Positions 50,431 through 59,196 of a DNA stretch of 64,000 nucleotides are shown piece after piece. The position numbers and the translations under genes were made by a program. How positions within the stretch are numbered: position 1 is the first letter of the stretch; each line of letters starts with the position of its first letter. This DNA is from Rhizobium sp. J15 (lineage in GTDB: Bacteria; Pseudomonadota; Alphaproteobacteria; Rhizobiales; Rhizobiaceae), in contig NZ_NWSX01000019.1 in the NCBI RefSeq assembly GCF_002531825.1, positions 35,896 to 99,895 of the forward strand. Direction: 5' to 3'. The notes under the pieces are model-generated. The model did no database searches. It was not told where the DNA came from and saw nothing but the letters and a program-made list of their open reading frames with translations.

Positions 50431-50465
50431 CGTTGCGCTGACAATCAATATTGGATTGTGCAACG
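50431..50465. promoter_or_regulatory. Nested dyad in the AraC/ABC divergent promoter
   Basis: Outer arms CGTTGC (50431-50436) and GCAACG (50460-50465); inner arms ACAATC (50441-50446) and GATTGT (50454-50459) around AATATTG. All arms are perfect. It lies 33 bp before the AraC start and 177 bp before the binding-protein start. Probable operator. Confidence 0.5.
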
Positions 50466-50641
50466 CACACAAGATTTCATGGATATTTTCGGCATTTCGC
50501 GCATGAGAGTATCAGTATCGCGCAACGGCCGCGCTTGTGTCCACCCGTTCTTTCTACAACTATTGTGGTCCGTTGAGCGTGTCGGAGGAGAGTTTAGCAC
50601 GTACAACCGGACTGATTTTGCGATCCAAATGGAGGAGAACA

Positions 50642-52072
50642 ATGAACAGTTTCGTCAAAGCCGTGGGCGTCGGCTTCATTTCGCTTGGCCTTTGGAGCTC
50701 GACAGCTCTTGCTCAAGATTCCTGGTGGAAGACTGCCGCCCAGCCCTATCAGGGCGCGACCATCCGGGGCATCTCGGAATCGACCCCAGCGTCGAAATAT
50801 GTCGAACAGGTGCTCGGTCCGAAATTCACCGAAGAGACCGGCATCAAGGTCGAATTCGAGGCCACCTCCTGGGACCAGATGTACGACAAGGCGATCAAGG
50901 ACATGGAGGCCAATACCGGCATCTATGACTTCGTCTATATCGAGCAGGACATCGTCTATACGTATCTGGCCCGCAACTTCCTGGTCGATATCACCAAGTC
51001 GCTCGCCGATGATGCGAAGATCGCTTCGCCGGACTTCAAGCCGGAGAATTTCACCACCTTCCTGAACTATTTCAAGGATCCGAAGTCGGGCAATGTCATG
51101 GGCGTCCCGATGGAAGCATTCATCAAGCCTTACCTCTACCGCAAGGATCTTTTCGATGATCCGGCGATCCAGAAAGCCTACAAGGATTCCACCGGTGCGG
51201 ATCTGAAGCCCGCGACGACGCATGACGAGTATACCCAGATCGCCAAGTTCTTCACCCAATACGGCGCAGACAAGGAACTCTGGGGAACCACCGTACAGGC
51301 TTCGTCGAGCCACCCCGCCGCCTTCTACGAATTCTTCGAGTCGGTCGCACCGACCTTCGGCGTATACAACTGGGGCATCGATGGCACGACCTTCGCGGCC
51401 ACCGAAGCCAACGGCGGCCAGATGAACTCCGCCGCCGCGAAGAAGGCGCTCAACTACTGGGTCGGGCTGCTGAAATACGCGCCGCCGGAATCGACGTCGT
51501 CCACTTGGGACGAGGTTGCCGGGACATTTGCCGCCGGCCGCGCAGCCCAAGGCCTCGTCTACGGTGAAAACGCTGCGTGGATCGCTACCGACGAAAGCAA
51601 GTCGACCGTCGTTGGCAAGGTGGGCGTAGCATTGCCTCCAGTCGAGGCGGGTGTCATGGAAGCAGCCGAAGCCGGCAAAGGATATATCGGCTATTACGAT
51701 GGTGGCGCGTTCGGCATCCCGCATTCGTCCAAGAACAAGGAGGCGTCGCTGCTATTCCTGCAGTATATCGGTCAGGCTTCAGTGCAGACCGACTGGGCGC
51801 TGGCTGGCTCCCGCATCGTCATGAACGCGACCTACGACGATCCCAAGATCGTCGATCAGGACAAGAAGATGAACGGCTATTACACGCTGATGCGTGAGGA
51901 CGGAAAGCTGTTCGCCGGAGCTCCGCCGTTCCCGTTCCACGCGCAAGTTCTGCAGGTCGTCGCGCCGTTCATCTACAAAGCGATCGTCGGGGAGATCAAA
52001 CCGGACGATGCGCTGGACCAGGCCGCTACGGCAGCCGAAGCTGAACTCGTGAAGCTCGGCTACCGGAAGTGA
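50642..52072 (+). CDS. ABC transporter polyol-binding periplasmic protein
   Basis: A 476-residue solute-binding protein of the family 1 (sugar) type. Signal peptide 1-24 ends TALAQ. The two lobes follow, with GYYDGGAFGIPHSSKNKEAS and WDEVAGTFAAGRAAQGLVYG as typical sugar-binder segments. GGAGGAGAAC precedes the ATG. First gene of a nine-gene operon; a stem-loop set follows it, as often seen where the binding protein is made in excess. The dehydrogenases downstream point to a sugar alcohol as ligand. Confidence 0.93.
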   Translation: MNSFVKAVGVGFISLGLWSSTALAQDSWWKTAAQPYQGATIRGISESTPASKYVEQVLGPKFTEETGIKVEFEATSWDQMYDKAIKDMEANTGIYDFVYIEQDIVYTYLARNFLVDITKSLADDAKIASPDFKPENFTTFLNYFKDPKSGNVMGVPMEAFIKPYLYRKDLFDDPAIQKAYKDSTGADLKPATTHDEYTQIAKFFTQYGADKELWGTTVQASSSHPAAFYEFFESVAPTFGVYNWGIDGTTFAATEANGGQMNSAAAKKALNYWVGLLKYAPPESTSSTWDEVAGTFAAGRAAQGLVYGENAAWIATDESKSTVVGKVGVALPPVEAGVMEAAEAGKGYIGYYDGGAFGIPHSSKNKEASLLFLQYIGQASVQTDWALAGSRIVMNATYDDPKIVDQDKKMNGYYTLMREDGKLFAGAPPFPFHAQVLQVVAPFIYKAIVGEIKPDDALDQAATAAEAELVKLGYRK

Positions 52073-52074
52073 AA

Positions 52075-52126
52075 GACCGCCTCCCAAGCGGTTGGCGGTC
52101 GCCTTCAGCAAGGTGACCGCCCTTTT
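52075..52126 (+). promoter_or_regulatory. Three-segment attenuator-like structure after the binding-protein gene
   Basis: GACCGCC (52075-52081), GGCGGTC (52094-52100) and GACCGCC (52115-52121). The middle segment can pair with either flank. Pairing with the right one is extended by CCTT/AAGG and followed by CTTTT, a terminator-like form. The first segment starts two bases after the stop codon, so terminating ribosomes could decide which hairpin forms. Confidence 0.55.
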
Positions 52127-52201
52127 CCTGACCGCGGTTTGCGGGCCTGCCCGCGACGCTGCAGGCGAATAAGTGTCAAGGACGATCTGACGGAGCGCAG
52201 G

Positions 52202-53080
52202 ATGAGACAATCCAACATCGGATGGCTGTTTCTAGCACCAGCCACGCTAATCCTGTTCGTTGTCGGGTTCGTTCCCTTCATCTATATTCTCTATGTCGGC
52301 TTCTTCGACTGGAACACCAACGCTGTCGACCCCACCCTGCGCTGGGCAGGCCTCCAGAATTATCGCAGCCTCGTTTTTGACACGACATTCCTGAACTCGC
52401 TTGCGCGCACCCTGGTCTTCGCATTCGTCGTCGTCGTGAGCGAACTGTTGTTAGGCTATGTCCTGGCCCGCGCGCTGATGGCAGACCGCCTGTGGGGCCG
52501 GCAGTTCTTTCGCACGATCCACACACTGCCGATCGTTGTCGCGCCGATTGCAGTCGGCGCTACCTGGCGGCTGCTTTGCGTTCCGGGCTTCGGCATCGTG
52601 CCCTATTACCTGAAACTGTGGTTCGGCATCGACTACAACATCTCGACCAATGCCTATCACGCCTTCGCCACGGCGATCATCATGGACCTGTGGCACTGGA
52701 CGCCGTTCGTTACACTCTCACTCATGGCCGGACTGACTGCCTTGCCGAAAGAACCGCTCGAACAAGCGCAGATCGACGGCGGCAACAAGCTGCAGATTTT
52801 CTGGTACGTGATCGTTCCGATGTTGAAGCCGGTGCTGCTGACAACCGTCTTCATCCGGCTGATGGATGCATTGCGCTCGGTCGACGAAATCTGGATGCTG
52901 ACCAAGGGTGGTCCGGCTGAGGCGACCCGGTTCATCGGCCTTCATATCTGGATCAACGTCTTTCCGAAAACCGATTACGGCTACGGTGCGGCCATGTCGC
53001 TGCTGACGCTTTACGTCACGATCGTTCTGAGCTGGCTGCTGTTCGTTGCCATGACCGGCCGCAAGGGAGGTGCACAATGA
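52202..53080 (+). CDS. ABC transporter permease (MalF type)
   Basis: A 292-residue permease with six helices. It has the EAA cytoplasmic loop EQAQIDGGNKLQIFWYVIVP near residue 190 that contacts the ATPase. GGAGCGCAG precedes ATG 52202. Its end overlaps the next permease by ATGA. Confidence 0.93.
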   Translation: MRQSNIGWLFLAPATLILFVVGFVPFIYILYVGFFDWNTNAVDPTLRWAGLQNYRSLVFDTTFLNSLARTLVFAFVVVVSELLLGYVLARALMADRLWGRQFFRTIHTLPIVVAPIAVGATWRLLCVPGFGIVPYYLKLWFGIDYNISTNAYHAFATAIIMDLWHWTPFVTLSLMAGLTALPKEPLEQAQIDGGNKLQIFWYVIVPMLKPVLLTTVFIRLMDALRSVDEIWMLTKGGPAEATRFIGLHIWINVFPKTDYGYGAAMSLLTLYVTIVLSWLLFVAMTGRKGGAQ

Positions 53081-53910
53081 GACGCTCCGGTATAGCCTCC
53101 TTCGTCCTTTGGATATGTCTGACCATTCTGACGCTGCTTCCGGTCTGGTGGATGCTGGTCGTTTCCATGCGCCCCCGCGTGAAGCTTTATTCGAAGTCGT
53201 TCCTCATCGACGATCTTTACTGGAACAATTTCCTGGCGGTGCTGAACAGCTCGACCTTCCTGCAGTATCTCTGGAATTCGCTGATCGTGGCGACATCGAA
53301 CGCAGCGCTGGTGTGCGCGCTCGGCCTGCTCGCGGCGTTCGGGCTGTCGCGCTACAAAATCGGCGGCGGTGACAATGTGTTTTTCTGGTTGATCACCAAC
53401 CGCATGGCGCCGCCGGCCGTGTTTCTGCTGCCGCTCTTCCTGCTGTTCACCAAGTGGTTCGTGTTCGGCGATTTCATGCTGTTCGACACGAAGATTGGCC
53501 TGATCCTGCTCTATTGCGTCTTCAACCTGCCCTTCGCCGTCTGGCTCTTAAAGGGCATGCTCGACGGGATTCCGCTGGAGCTTGACGAAGCGGCGCGGGT
53601 CGATGGTGCGACCACCGGCCAGGTGCTGTCCAACGTCATCCTGCCGCTGGCGCGGCCGGGGTTGGCCGTCACCTTCATCCTGACCTGGATTTTCGCCTGG
53701 AACGAGTACCTGTTCGCAGCCACCCTAACGTCGTCGGCCGACGCCAGGACCGTGACGACAGCGCTCGCTGAATATGTCTCGGTCACCGGAACGAACTGGG
53801 GCGAGATGGCGGCGATGGCGTTCCTGACCACGCTCCCGGCCCTGATCGTGCTCGGATTCGTCCAGAAGCACATCGTGACGGGCCTCACGTTCGGCGCCTT
53901 GAAAGGGTGA
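53077..53910 (+). CDS. ABC transporter permease (MalG type)
   Basis: A 277-residue second permease. Six helices, with the EAA loop ELDEAARVDGATTGQVLSNV and the ending VLGFVQKHIVTGLTFGALKG typical of MalG/UgpE-type proteins. Coupled to the upstream permease by a four-base overlap. Confidence 0.94.
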   Translation: MRRSGIASFVLWICLTILTLLPVWWMLVVSMRPRVKLYSKSFLIDDLYWNNFLAVLNSSTFLQYLWNSLIVATSNAALVCALGLLAAFGLSRYKIGGGDNVFFWLITNRMAPPAVFLLPLFLLFTKWFVFGDFMLFDTKIGLILLYCVFNLPFAVWLLKGMLDGIPLELDEAARVDGATTGQVLSNVILPLARPGLAVTFILTWIFAWNEYLFAATLTSSADARTVTTALAEYVSVTGTNWGEMAAMAFLTTLPALIVLGFVQKHIVTGLTFGALKG

Positions 53911-53911
53911 G

Positions 53912-54118
53912 ATGATGGCTGACGTTCAACCCCAGAAAACCCAACGCGATGGATTCCTGCCAATCCGAACCAACGCCTTCGACAGGGGCTTCATCTCGGT
54001 CGTGATCCTGATCCTGGTGCATCTTCTATGGATGCGCTTCCTCGAGGGCGTGTTTCCCCTATGGGTGGCGACGGTGCTCTGCCTGGCGCTGGCCGTAATC
54101 ATTATCCGAAAGGGCTGA
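53912..54118 (+). CDS. Small two-helix membrane protein of the ABC operon
   Basis: A 68-residue protein, cytoplasmic N-terminus (PQKTQRDGFLPIRTNAFD), then two helices: FISVVILILVHLLWMRFLEG and FPLWVATVLCLALAVIIIRK. It is tightly placed between permease and dehydrogenase (gaps of 1 and 4 bp). Small two-helix proteins occur in several rhizobial sugar or glycerol ABC operons, perhaps as accessory subunits. Function unknown. Confidence 0.75.
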   Translation: MMADVQPQKTQRDGFLPIRTNAFDRGFISVVILILVHLLWMRFLEGVFPLWVATVLCLALAVIIIRKG

Positions 54119-54122
54119 AGAC

Positions 54123-55163
54123 ATGAGATCGCTCGTCCTCGAACGCAAAGACGAACTGCGCATTCGCGACCTGGACCCGAAGGAGGCGCTCGGTCCCACC
54201 GACGTGCGCATTGCCATCAAGACCGTAGGCGTCTGCGGATCGGACGTTCACTATTACACTCACGGCGCGATCGGCCCGTTCGTTGTGCGCGAGCCGATGA
54301 TACTCGGCCACGAAGCCGCCGGCATCATCGAAGAGGTCGGCAGCGCGGTGGAGAACCTGAAAGCGGGCGACCGCGTTTGCATGGAGCCCGGTGTTCCCGA
54401 CCCTCAAAGTCGCGCGTCGCGGCTGGGTCTCTACAACCTCGATCCCGCGGTGCGCTTCTGGGCGACGCCGCCGGTGCATGGCGTACTGAGACCGAGCGTG
54501 GTCCACCCGGCCGCCTTCACCTTTAAGCTTCCGGACAACGTTTCCTACGCCGCTGGTGCTATGGTCGAGCCGCTAGCTGTCGGCTTCCACGCCGTCTCCA
54601 AGGCGAGGCTGACGCCCGGTGCGATCGCGCTGGTCACGGGAGCCGGGCCGATCGGCATGGTGACAGCGATCGCGGCGCTGTCGGCTGGCTGCGCCAGAGT
54701 TATCGTTACCGACGTTGTCGACGAAAAGCTCGCCATTGCGCGCAGGTTCGGCCCGGCCATCACGACCGTCAACGTACGTTCGCAGGACCTGAAGAGTGTC
54801 ATAGCCCGCGAGACCGACGGCTGGGGCGTCGATGTCGTCTTCGAATGTTCCGGCGCGGCCGAAGTGATCGCAGACACGGCGCACCATGGTTGCCCCGGCG
54901 GCGCCATCGTCCTTGTCGGCATGCCCCTGAAGCCGGTCCCGCTCGATGTCGTCATCGCCCAGACCAAGGAACTGCGCATCGAACACGTGTTCCGCTACGC
55001 CCATGTCTACCCGCGCATTGTCGCGCTGTTGGGATCGAACCAGATCAATGTCGATGCGCTGATCACCGATACCTACGCGTTCGAGGATTCTGTCGAAGCA
55101 TTCGATTACGCCGTGCGACCGAAGCCGTCCTCCGTCAAGATCCAGATCGAGCTTGGGAAGTAG
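54123..55163 (+). CDS. Zinc-dependent polyol (xylitol/sorbitol-type) dehydrogenase
   Basis: A 346-residue medium-chain dehydrogenase of the sorbitol/xylitol dehydrogenase group. GVCGSDVHYYTHGAIG has the catalytic-zinc Cys, ILGHEAAGIIEEVG the His and Glu, and VEPLAVGFHAV the outer Glu. NAD binding is in LVTGAGPIGMVTAIAALSAG. The structural-zinc cysteine cluster is mostly missing, as in polyol dehydrogenases. Expected to oxidise the imported polyol to a ketose. Confidence 0.9.
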   Translation: MRSLVLERKDELRIRDLDPKEALGPTDVRIAIKTVGVCGSDVHYYTHGAIGPFVVREPMILGHEAAGIIEEVGSAVENLKAGDRVCMEPGVPDPQSRASRLGLYNLDPAVRFWATPPVHGVLRPSVVHPAAFTFKLPDNVSYAAGAMVEPLAVGFHAVSKARLTPGAIALVTGAGPIGMVTAIAALSAGCARVIVTDVVDEKLAIARRFGPAITTVNVRSQDLKSVIARETDGWGVDVVFECSGAAEVIADTAHHGCPGGAIVLVGMPLKPVPLDVVIAQTKELRIEHVFRYAHVYPRIVALLGSNQINVDALITDTYAFEDSVEAFDYAVRPKPSSVKIQIELGK

Positions 55164-55164
55164 C

Positions 55165-55935
55165 ATGTACCTGCGGAAGTTGGATCTCAGTGGTAGAGTG
55201 GCGGTCGTCACCGGCGCGGGGCGTAACATCGGCTATGCCTGCGCTGATGCCCTATCGGAAGCGGGCGCGCATGTCGTGCTGACTGATCTTGATGAAGAAC
55301 TCGGTCAGTCGGCCGTCTCGAAGCTCGCCGCGATGGGGCGAGAGGCCGAATTCATTCGCCTGGACGTGACCGATTCCGGTGAAGCCGACCGTGTCGCGGC
55401 GGCGATCGCAACCAAGCTTGGTCGCGTGGACATTCTGGTCGCCAATGCCGGCATCGCGTCCCACAGCCCGGCGGAGGAGATGTCGGACGCGGACTGGCTC
55501 AGCCTCCTCAACGTGAACCTCAACGGCGTGTTCTGGAGCAATCGCGTTTTCGGAAACCTGATGCTGAAGGCGGGCAAGGGCTCGATCGTCAATATCGGTT
55601 CGATGTCCGGCATCATCGCCAACCGGCCGCAGCCGCAAGCTGGCTACAACGCCTCCAAGGGCGCCGTCCACATGCTGACGAAGTCGCTTGCAGCCGAATG
55701 GGCCGAGCGGGGCGTCCGCGTTAACGCCGTCGCTCCAACCTATATCGCGACGGACATGACGAAGACCGCCGTCGAGGGGACCGGGTGGGACAAGGACTGG
55801 ATATACATGACGCCGATGAAGCGCATGGGCGAAGTCGAGGAAATTGCGTCTGTCGTCCTGTTCCTGGCCTCCGATGCCGCCAGCCTGATGACCGGCAGCA
55901 TCGTCGTTGCCGATGCAGGATACACCTCGTGGTGA
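55165..55935 (+). CDS. Short-chain dehydrogenase (polyol type)
   Basis: A 256-residue SDR. VAVVTGAGRNIGYACADALS binds NAD, NAGIASHSPAEEMS follows, Ser is in IGSMSGIIANRP and Tyr-Lys in GYNASKGAVHMLTKSLAAEW. The NRPQPQAGYNASKGA stretch is typical of polyol or sugar SDRs such as arabitol or galactitol dehydrogenases. Starts 1 bp after the zinc dehydrogenase, so one transcript. Confidence 0.88.
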   Translation: MYLRKLDLSGRVAVVTGAGRNIGYACADALSEAGAHVVLTDLDEELGQSAVSKLAAMGREAEFIRLDVTDSGEADRVAAAIATKLGRVDILVANAGIASHSPAEEMSDADWLSLLNVNLNGVFWSNRVFGNLMLKAGKGSIVNIGSMSGIIANRPQPQAGYNASKGAVHMLTKSLAAEWAERGVRVNAVAPTYIATDMTKTAVEGTGWDKDWIYMTPMKRMGEVEEIASVVLFLASDAASLMTGSIVVADAGYTSW

Positions 55936-56001
55936 AGCTGCCCGTGGACCCTTCCCGAATGATCGGCGGCCATGCCGCCACAACTGACTGAGGATTGACA
56001 C

Positions 56002-57072
56002 ATGGCGACGATCGAGCTCGACAAGGTCGACAAGCATTACGGCTCCTATCACGCACTGCGCAACATCTCGTTCGATATAGCCGACGGTGAGTTCGTCGTA
56101 CTGGTCGGTCCCTCCGGTTGCGGCAAATCCACGCTGCTGCGGTCGCTTGCCGGCCTTGAGGAGATCACCGGCGGCACCATCAAACTTGGCGGAAATCGCG
56201 TCGACAACATCGCCGCCAAGGACCGGGACGTGGCGATGGTGTTCCAGAACTACGCGCTCTATCCGCACATGACCGTTCGGGAGAACATGGCCTTCGCACT
56301 GAAATTGCGCGGCGAGAATCTTGCGGATCGTAAAGCCAAGGTCGACAAGGCTGCCGAGATGTTGCGGCTTACGCCCTACCTCGACCGATATCCGAAGGCG
56401 CTCTCCGGAGGCCAGCGGCAGCGCGTTGCCATGGGGCGCGCGATGGTTCGCAACCCAAAGGCGTTCTTTTTCGACGAGCCGCTGTCAAACCTGGACGCCG
56501 CGTTGCGCGTAGATATGCGTTCGGAGATCAAAGCTCTTCACCAGCGCCTCGGCGCCACGTCCGTGTATGTCACGCATGACCAGATTGAAGCCATGACCAT
56601 GGCGGACCGAATTGTAGTTCTTCGCGATGGCAAGGTGGAGCAGATCGGTGCGCCACTAGAGCTTTACGACAGGCCGGCAAATACCTTTGTCGCCGGCTTC
56701 ATCGGATCGCCGGCGATGAACATGCTGCCGGCCACAATCGATCTCTCCTTAAACTCGGCGCGGCTCGCTGAAGGGTCGGCCCTTCCCCTTCCACAAGGCA
56801 CGCGGGCGAGTAACGGCCAGGAGGTGATATACGGGGTACGTCCTGACCAGTGGATACTGTCGAACGGCGATGCGGGTGTACCAGCAACTGTCGAGTTGAT
56901 CGAGCCGACGGGGGCCGAAATTCTCCTGGCAGTCCAATTGGCGGGCAAGCGGGTCTTGTGCGCCTTTCGCGAGCGCCACGCGCTGAAAGCGGGCGACAGG
57001 ATCCGGCTCGACGTCGATCCTGCCGCGGCTCATGTGTTCGACAAGCAAACCGAGCAAAGACTCCCGTTCTGA
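56002..57072 (+). CDS. ABC transporter ATPase (UgpC/MalK type)
   Basis: A 356-residue ATPase. Walker A is GPSGCGKSTLLRSLAG, the signature LSGGQRQRVAMGRAMVR, Walker B FFFDEPLSNLDAALR, and the switch His is in VYVTHDQIEAMTMADR. A C-terminal TOBE regulatory region (about 235-356) follows. It energises the two permeases upstream. Located between SDR genes rather than next to the permeases. Confidence 0.96.
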   Translation: MATIELDKVDKHYGSYHALRNISFDIADGEFVVLVGPSGCGKSTLLRSLAGLEEITGGTIKLGGNRVDNIAAKDRDVAMVFQNYALYPHMTVRENMAFALKLRGENLADRKAKVDKAAEMLRLTPYLDRYPKALSGGQRQRVAMGRAMVRNPKAFFFDEPLSNLDAALRVDMRSEIKALHQRLGATSVYVTHDQIEAMTMADRIVVLRDGKVEQIGAPLELYDRPANTFVAGFIGSPAMNMLPATIDLSLNSARLAEGSALPLPQGTRASNGQEVIYGVRPDQWILSNGDAGVPATVELIEPTGAEILLAVQLAGKRVLCAFRERHALKAGDRIRLDVDPAAAHVFDKQTEQRLPF

Positions 57073-57097
57073 GCAACAGGCATCGGAAGGATCAACA

Positions 57098-57826
57098 ATG
57101 TCGGATCTTACAGGAAAAACGGTAATCATCACCGGTGCCGGCAAGGGTATCGGTCGCGCCTGCGTTGAATTGCTCACCCACCGAGGAGCACGGATCGTAG
57201 CCTTGTCGCGTACCCAGGCCGATCTCGATGATCTTGCGGCAAAGTTCGGCGCGACGGTGATATCAGTCGATCTCGCCGACAATCCAGCAGCACGCGCCGC
57301 CATGAAGAAGGCGGGACTGGCAGACGCGCTGATCAATTGCGCGGGAACCAATGTGCTTGAAAGCGTCATCGATATGACGGAGGAGGGCTATGAGCAGGTC
57401 CTCGGCATCAACCTGCGGGCCGCGCTGATCTGTGCGCAGGAGTTCGCGCGGGCTCGCATTGCAAGCGGAGGCGGCGGAACGATCGTGAATGTGACCTCGA
57501 TCGCCGGGCATCGGGGGTTCGTGGATCACGTGGCTTACGCCGCTTCGAAGGCGGGACTGGAAGGCGCCACACGTGTCATGGCCAAGGAACTCGGCGCCCA
57601 TGGAATCCGGGTCAATGCAGTGGCGCCTACGGTTACCATGACGGAGCTTGCCGCAAAGGCGTGGTCCGAGCCTTCCAAACGCAACCCGATGATGGCTCGC
57701 CACCCGATGGCGCGTTTTGCAGCGGTCGACGATGTCGCGCGCTCGATCGCACTGCTTATTTCAGAGGACGCCCCGATGATCACCGGCGCAGTGCTGCCAG
57801 TCGATGGCGGCTTCCTTGCCGTCTGA
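57098..57826 (+). CDS. Short-chain dehydrogenase (xylulose/carbonyl reductase-like)
   Basis: A 242-residue SDR. TVIITGAGKGIGRACVELLT, NCAGTNVLESVIDM, Ser in NVTSIAGHRGFVDH, Tyr-Lys in VAYAASKAGLEGATRVMAKE. Its compactness and the VALSRTQADLDDL region resemble L-xylulose/dicarbonyl reductases, so it may act on a ketose in the same pathway. Substrate is inference. Confidence 0.88.
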   Translation: MSDLTGKTVIITGAGKGIGRACVELLTHRGARIVALSRTQADLDDLAAKFGATVISVDLADNPAARAAMKKAGLADALINCAGTNVLESVIDMTEEGYEQVLGINLRAALICAQEFARARIASGGGGTIVNVTSIAGHRGFVDHVAYAASKAGLEGATRVMAKELGAHGIRVNAVAPTVTMTELAAKAWSEPSKRNPMMARHPMARFAAVDDVARSIALLISEDAPMITGAVLPVDGGFLAV

Positions 57827-57845
57827 AAATCAAAAGCGAGACAAG

Positions 57846-58577
57846 ATGATGACTCAAATACTCGAAGGAAAGATCGCTGCGGTAACCGGCGCAGCTTCCG
57901 GTATCGGGCTGGCGACGACCCGTGCCCTGATCGATGCCGGCGCCAAGGTCGTGATGGTCGACCACAACAGACAGGCGCTGAAAACCTACGCTGCCGAGTT
58001 CGGCGGAGCCGTCGTCGTGCAAGTCACCGATCTTCTGGACGCCGCAAGTTGTGCGGCCATGGTCCCGGAAATCCTGGCAAAAGTCGATCACCTCGACATC
58101 CTGCACTGCAATGCAGGCTCCTATATTGGCGGGGATCTTATTGATACCGATACCGCGACAATCGATCGGATGCTGAACCTCAACGTGAACGCCGTCATGA
58201 AGAACGTCCGCGACATCGCTCCGCATATGATCGAGCGCGGGACCGGGGATATTTTGGTCACTTGCTCCGTAGCCGGCCATGCGCCGATCCAGTGGGAGCC
58301 GGTCTATTCCAGCTCCAAATGGGCGATTACCAGTTTCGTCCAGATCATGCGGCGGCAGTTGAAAAACCACGGCATCAGGGTCAGCCAGGTATCGCCCGGC
58401 CCAGTCGTCTCCGCTCTGCTTGCCGATTGGCCCGCGGAAAACCTTGAGAAGGCAAAAGCCAATGGGAGTTTGATCGAGCCCTCAGAGGTCTCCGATGCCA
58501 TCATCTTCATGCTGACCCGCCCGCGAAACGTCACGATCCGGGACATGATTGTCCTGCCGACAAATTTCGACGTTTAG
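57846..58577 (+). CDS. Short-chain dehydrogenase (ribitol dehydrogenase-like)
   Basis: A 243-residue SDR. IAAVTGAASGIGLATTRALI, HCNAGSYIGGDLIDTD, Ser in VTCSVAGHAPIQWEPV and Tyr-Lys in VYSSSKWAITSFVQIMRRQL, a sequence pattern found in ribitol dehydrogenases (RbtD). It ends the operon. With the other three dehydrogenases it suggests use of one or more pentitols. No sugar kinase is present here; the pathway must continue elsewhere. Confidence 0.88.
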   Translation: MMTQILEGKIAAVTGAASGIGLATTRALIDAGAKVVMVDHNRQALKTYAAEFGGAVVVQVTDLLDAASCAAMVPEILAKVDHLDILHCNAGSYIGGDLIDTDTATIDRMLNLNVNAVMKNVRDIAPHMIERGTGDILVTCSVAGHAPIQWEPVYSSSKWAITSFVQIMRRQLKNHGIRVSQVSPGPVVSALLADWPAENLEKAKANGSLIEPSEVSDAIIFMLTRPRNVTIRDMIVLPTNFDV

Positions 58578-58683
58578 GTAAGGAAAACCAAGTCGTTGCG
58601 GAAGCTCAGTTCCGCGCATCACGTCTAAGGTGTGCGATCGCACCAGATTGTACTTCTGTCGACTAGGAATTCTCATCGTCGCA
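58578..58683. other. End of the polyol operon, no clear terminator
   Basis: No GC hairpin with T-run is visible between the last dehydrogenase and the leftward hypothetical gene. Confidence 0.4.
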
Positions 58684-59133
58684 TCAAGTTGATCGGAACG
58701 ACGCGGCGTCCGCTTCTGCGACGCGCGGTCGATCGAGCAAGCGTCCGACATGGAGGCGCATAGCGGAGAATAGGTCCGCAAGAGGCCGGGAGAGAACCGA
58801 CGACTTAAGAGTCCCAGTCTGAACGAAGAGCATGGTCTGATACATAAGATCAATGGACTTCATAAGCTCGCCTAGAGTTATAACGCTTTTCAAAAACAGT
58901 ATAACAGCCGCGAGAGTAGGGCGCACGATGGACGCTAGCTCGAACGCCGTGCGCAGCTCGGTGGCGAAGCCGTAGAGTAGAAGAACGCTTATCGGCTCTA
59001 CTACATCAGTGGGTATGAAGTGCTTTTGCGTCGGCCTAGCCAAGGCGTCCGCTAGCGTCGAAAGCCCTACTCCTCTCAAGACGCTTCGATCAGCGCTTTT
59101 GCGCGGCGCAGCAAGGGAATTCGCGGCCACCAT
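58684..59133 (-). CDS. Hypothetical protein, family not recognised
   Basis: A 149-residue open frame with ATG start and AAGG 12 bases before it. The middle (VEPISVLLLYGFATELRTAF, RPTLAAVILFLKSVITLGEL) is helical and hydrophobic, with a regular mixed composition. No family is recognised. The surrounding DNA is degenerate, so it may be a fragment of a mobile element or spurious. Confidence 0.35.
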   Translation of the reverse strand: MVAANSLAAPRKSADRSVLRGVGLSTLADALARPTQKHFIPTDVVEPISVLLLYGFATELRTAFELASIVRPTLAAVILFLKSVITLGELMKSIDLMYQTMLFVQTGTLKSSVLSRPLADLFSAMRLHVGRLLDRPRVAEADAASFRST

Positions 59134-59196
59134 TTAATGCCGGACCTTCTGCCGAAAATTCAGCGAGTTAGAAGCGAGGTCATCGATGAGCACCGC

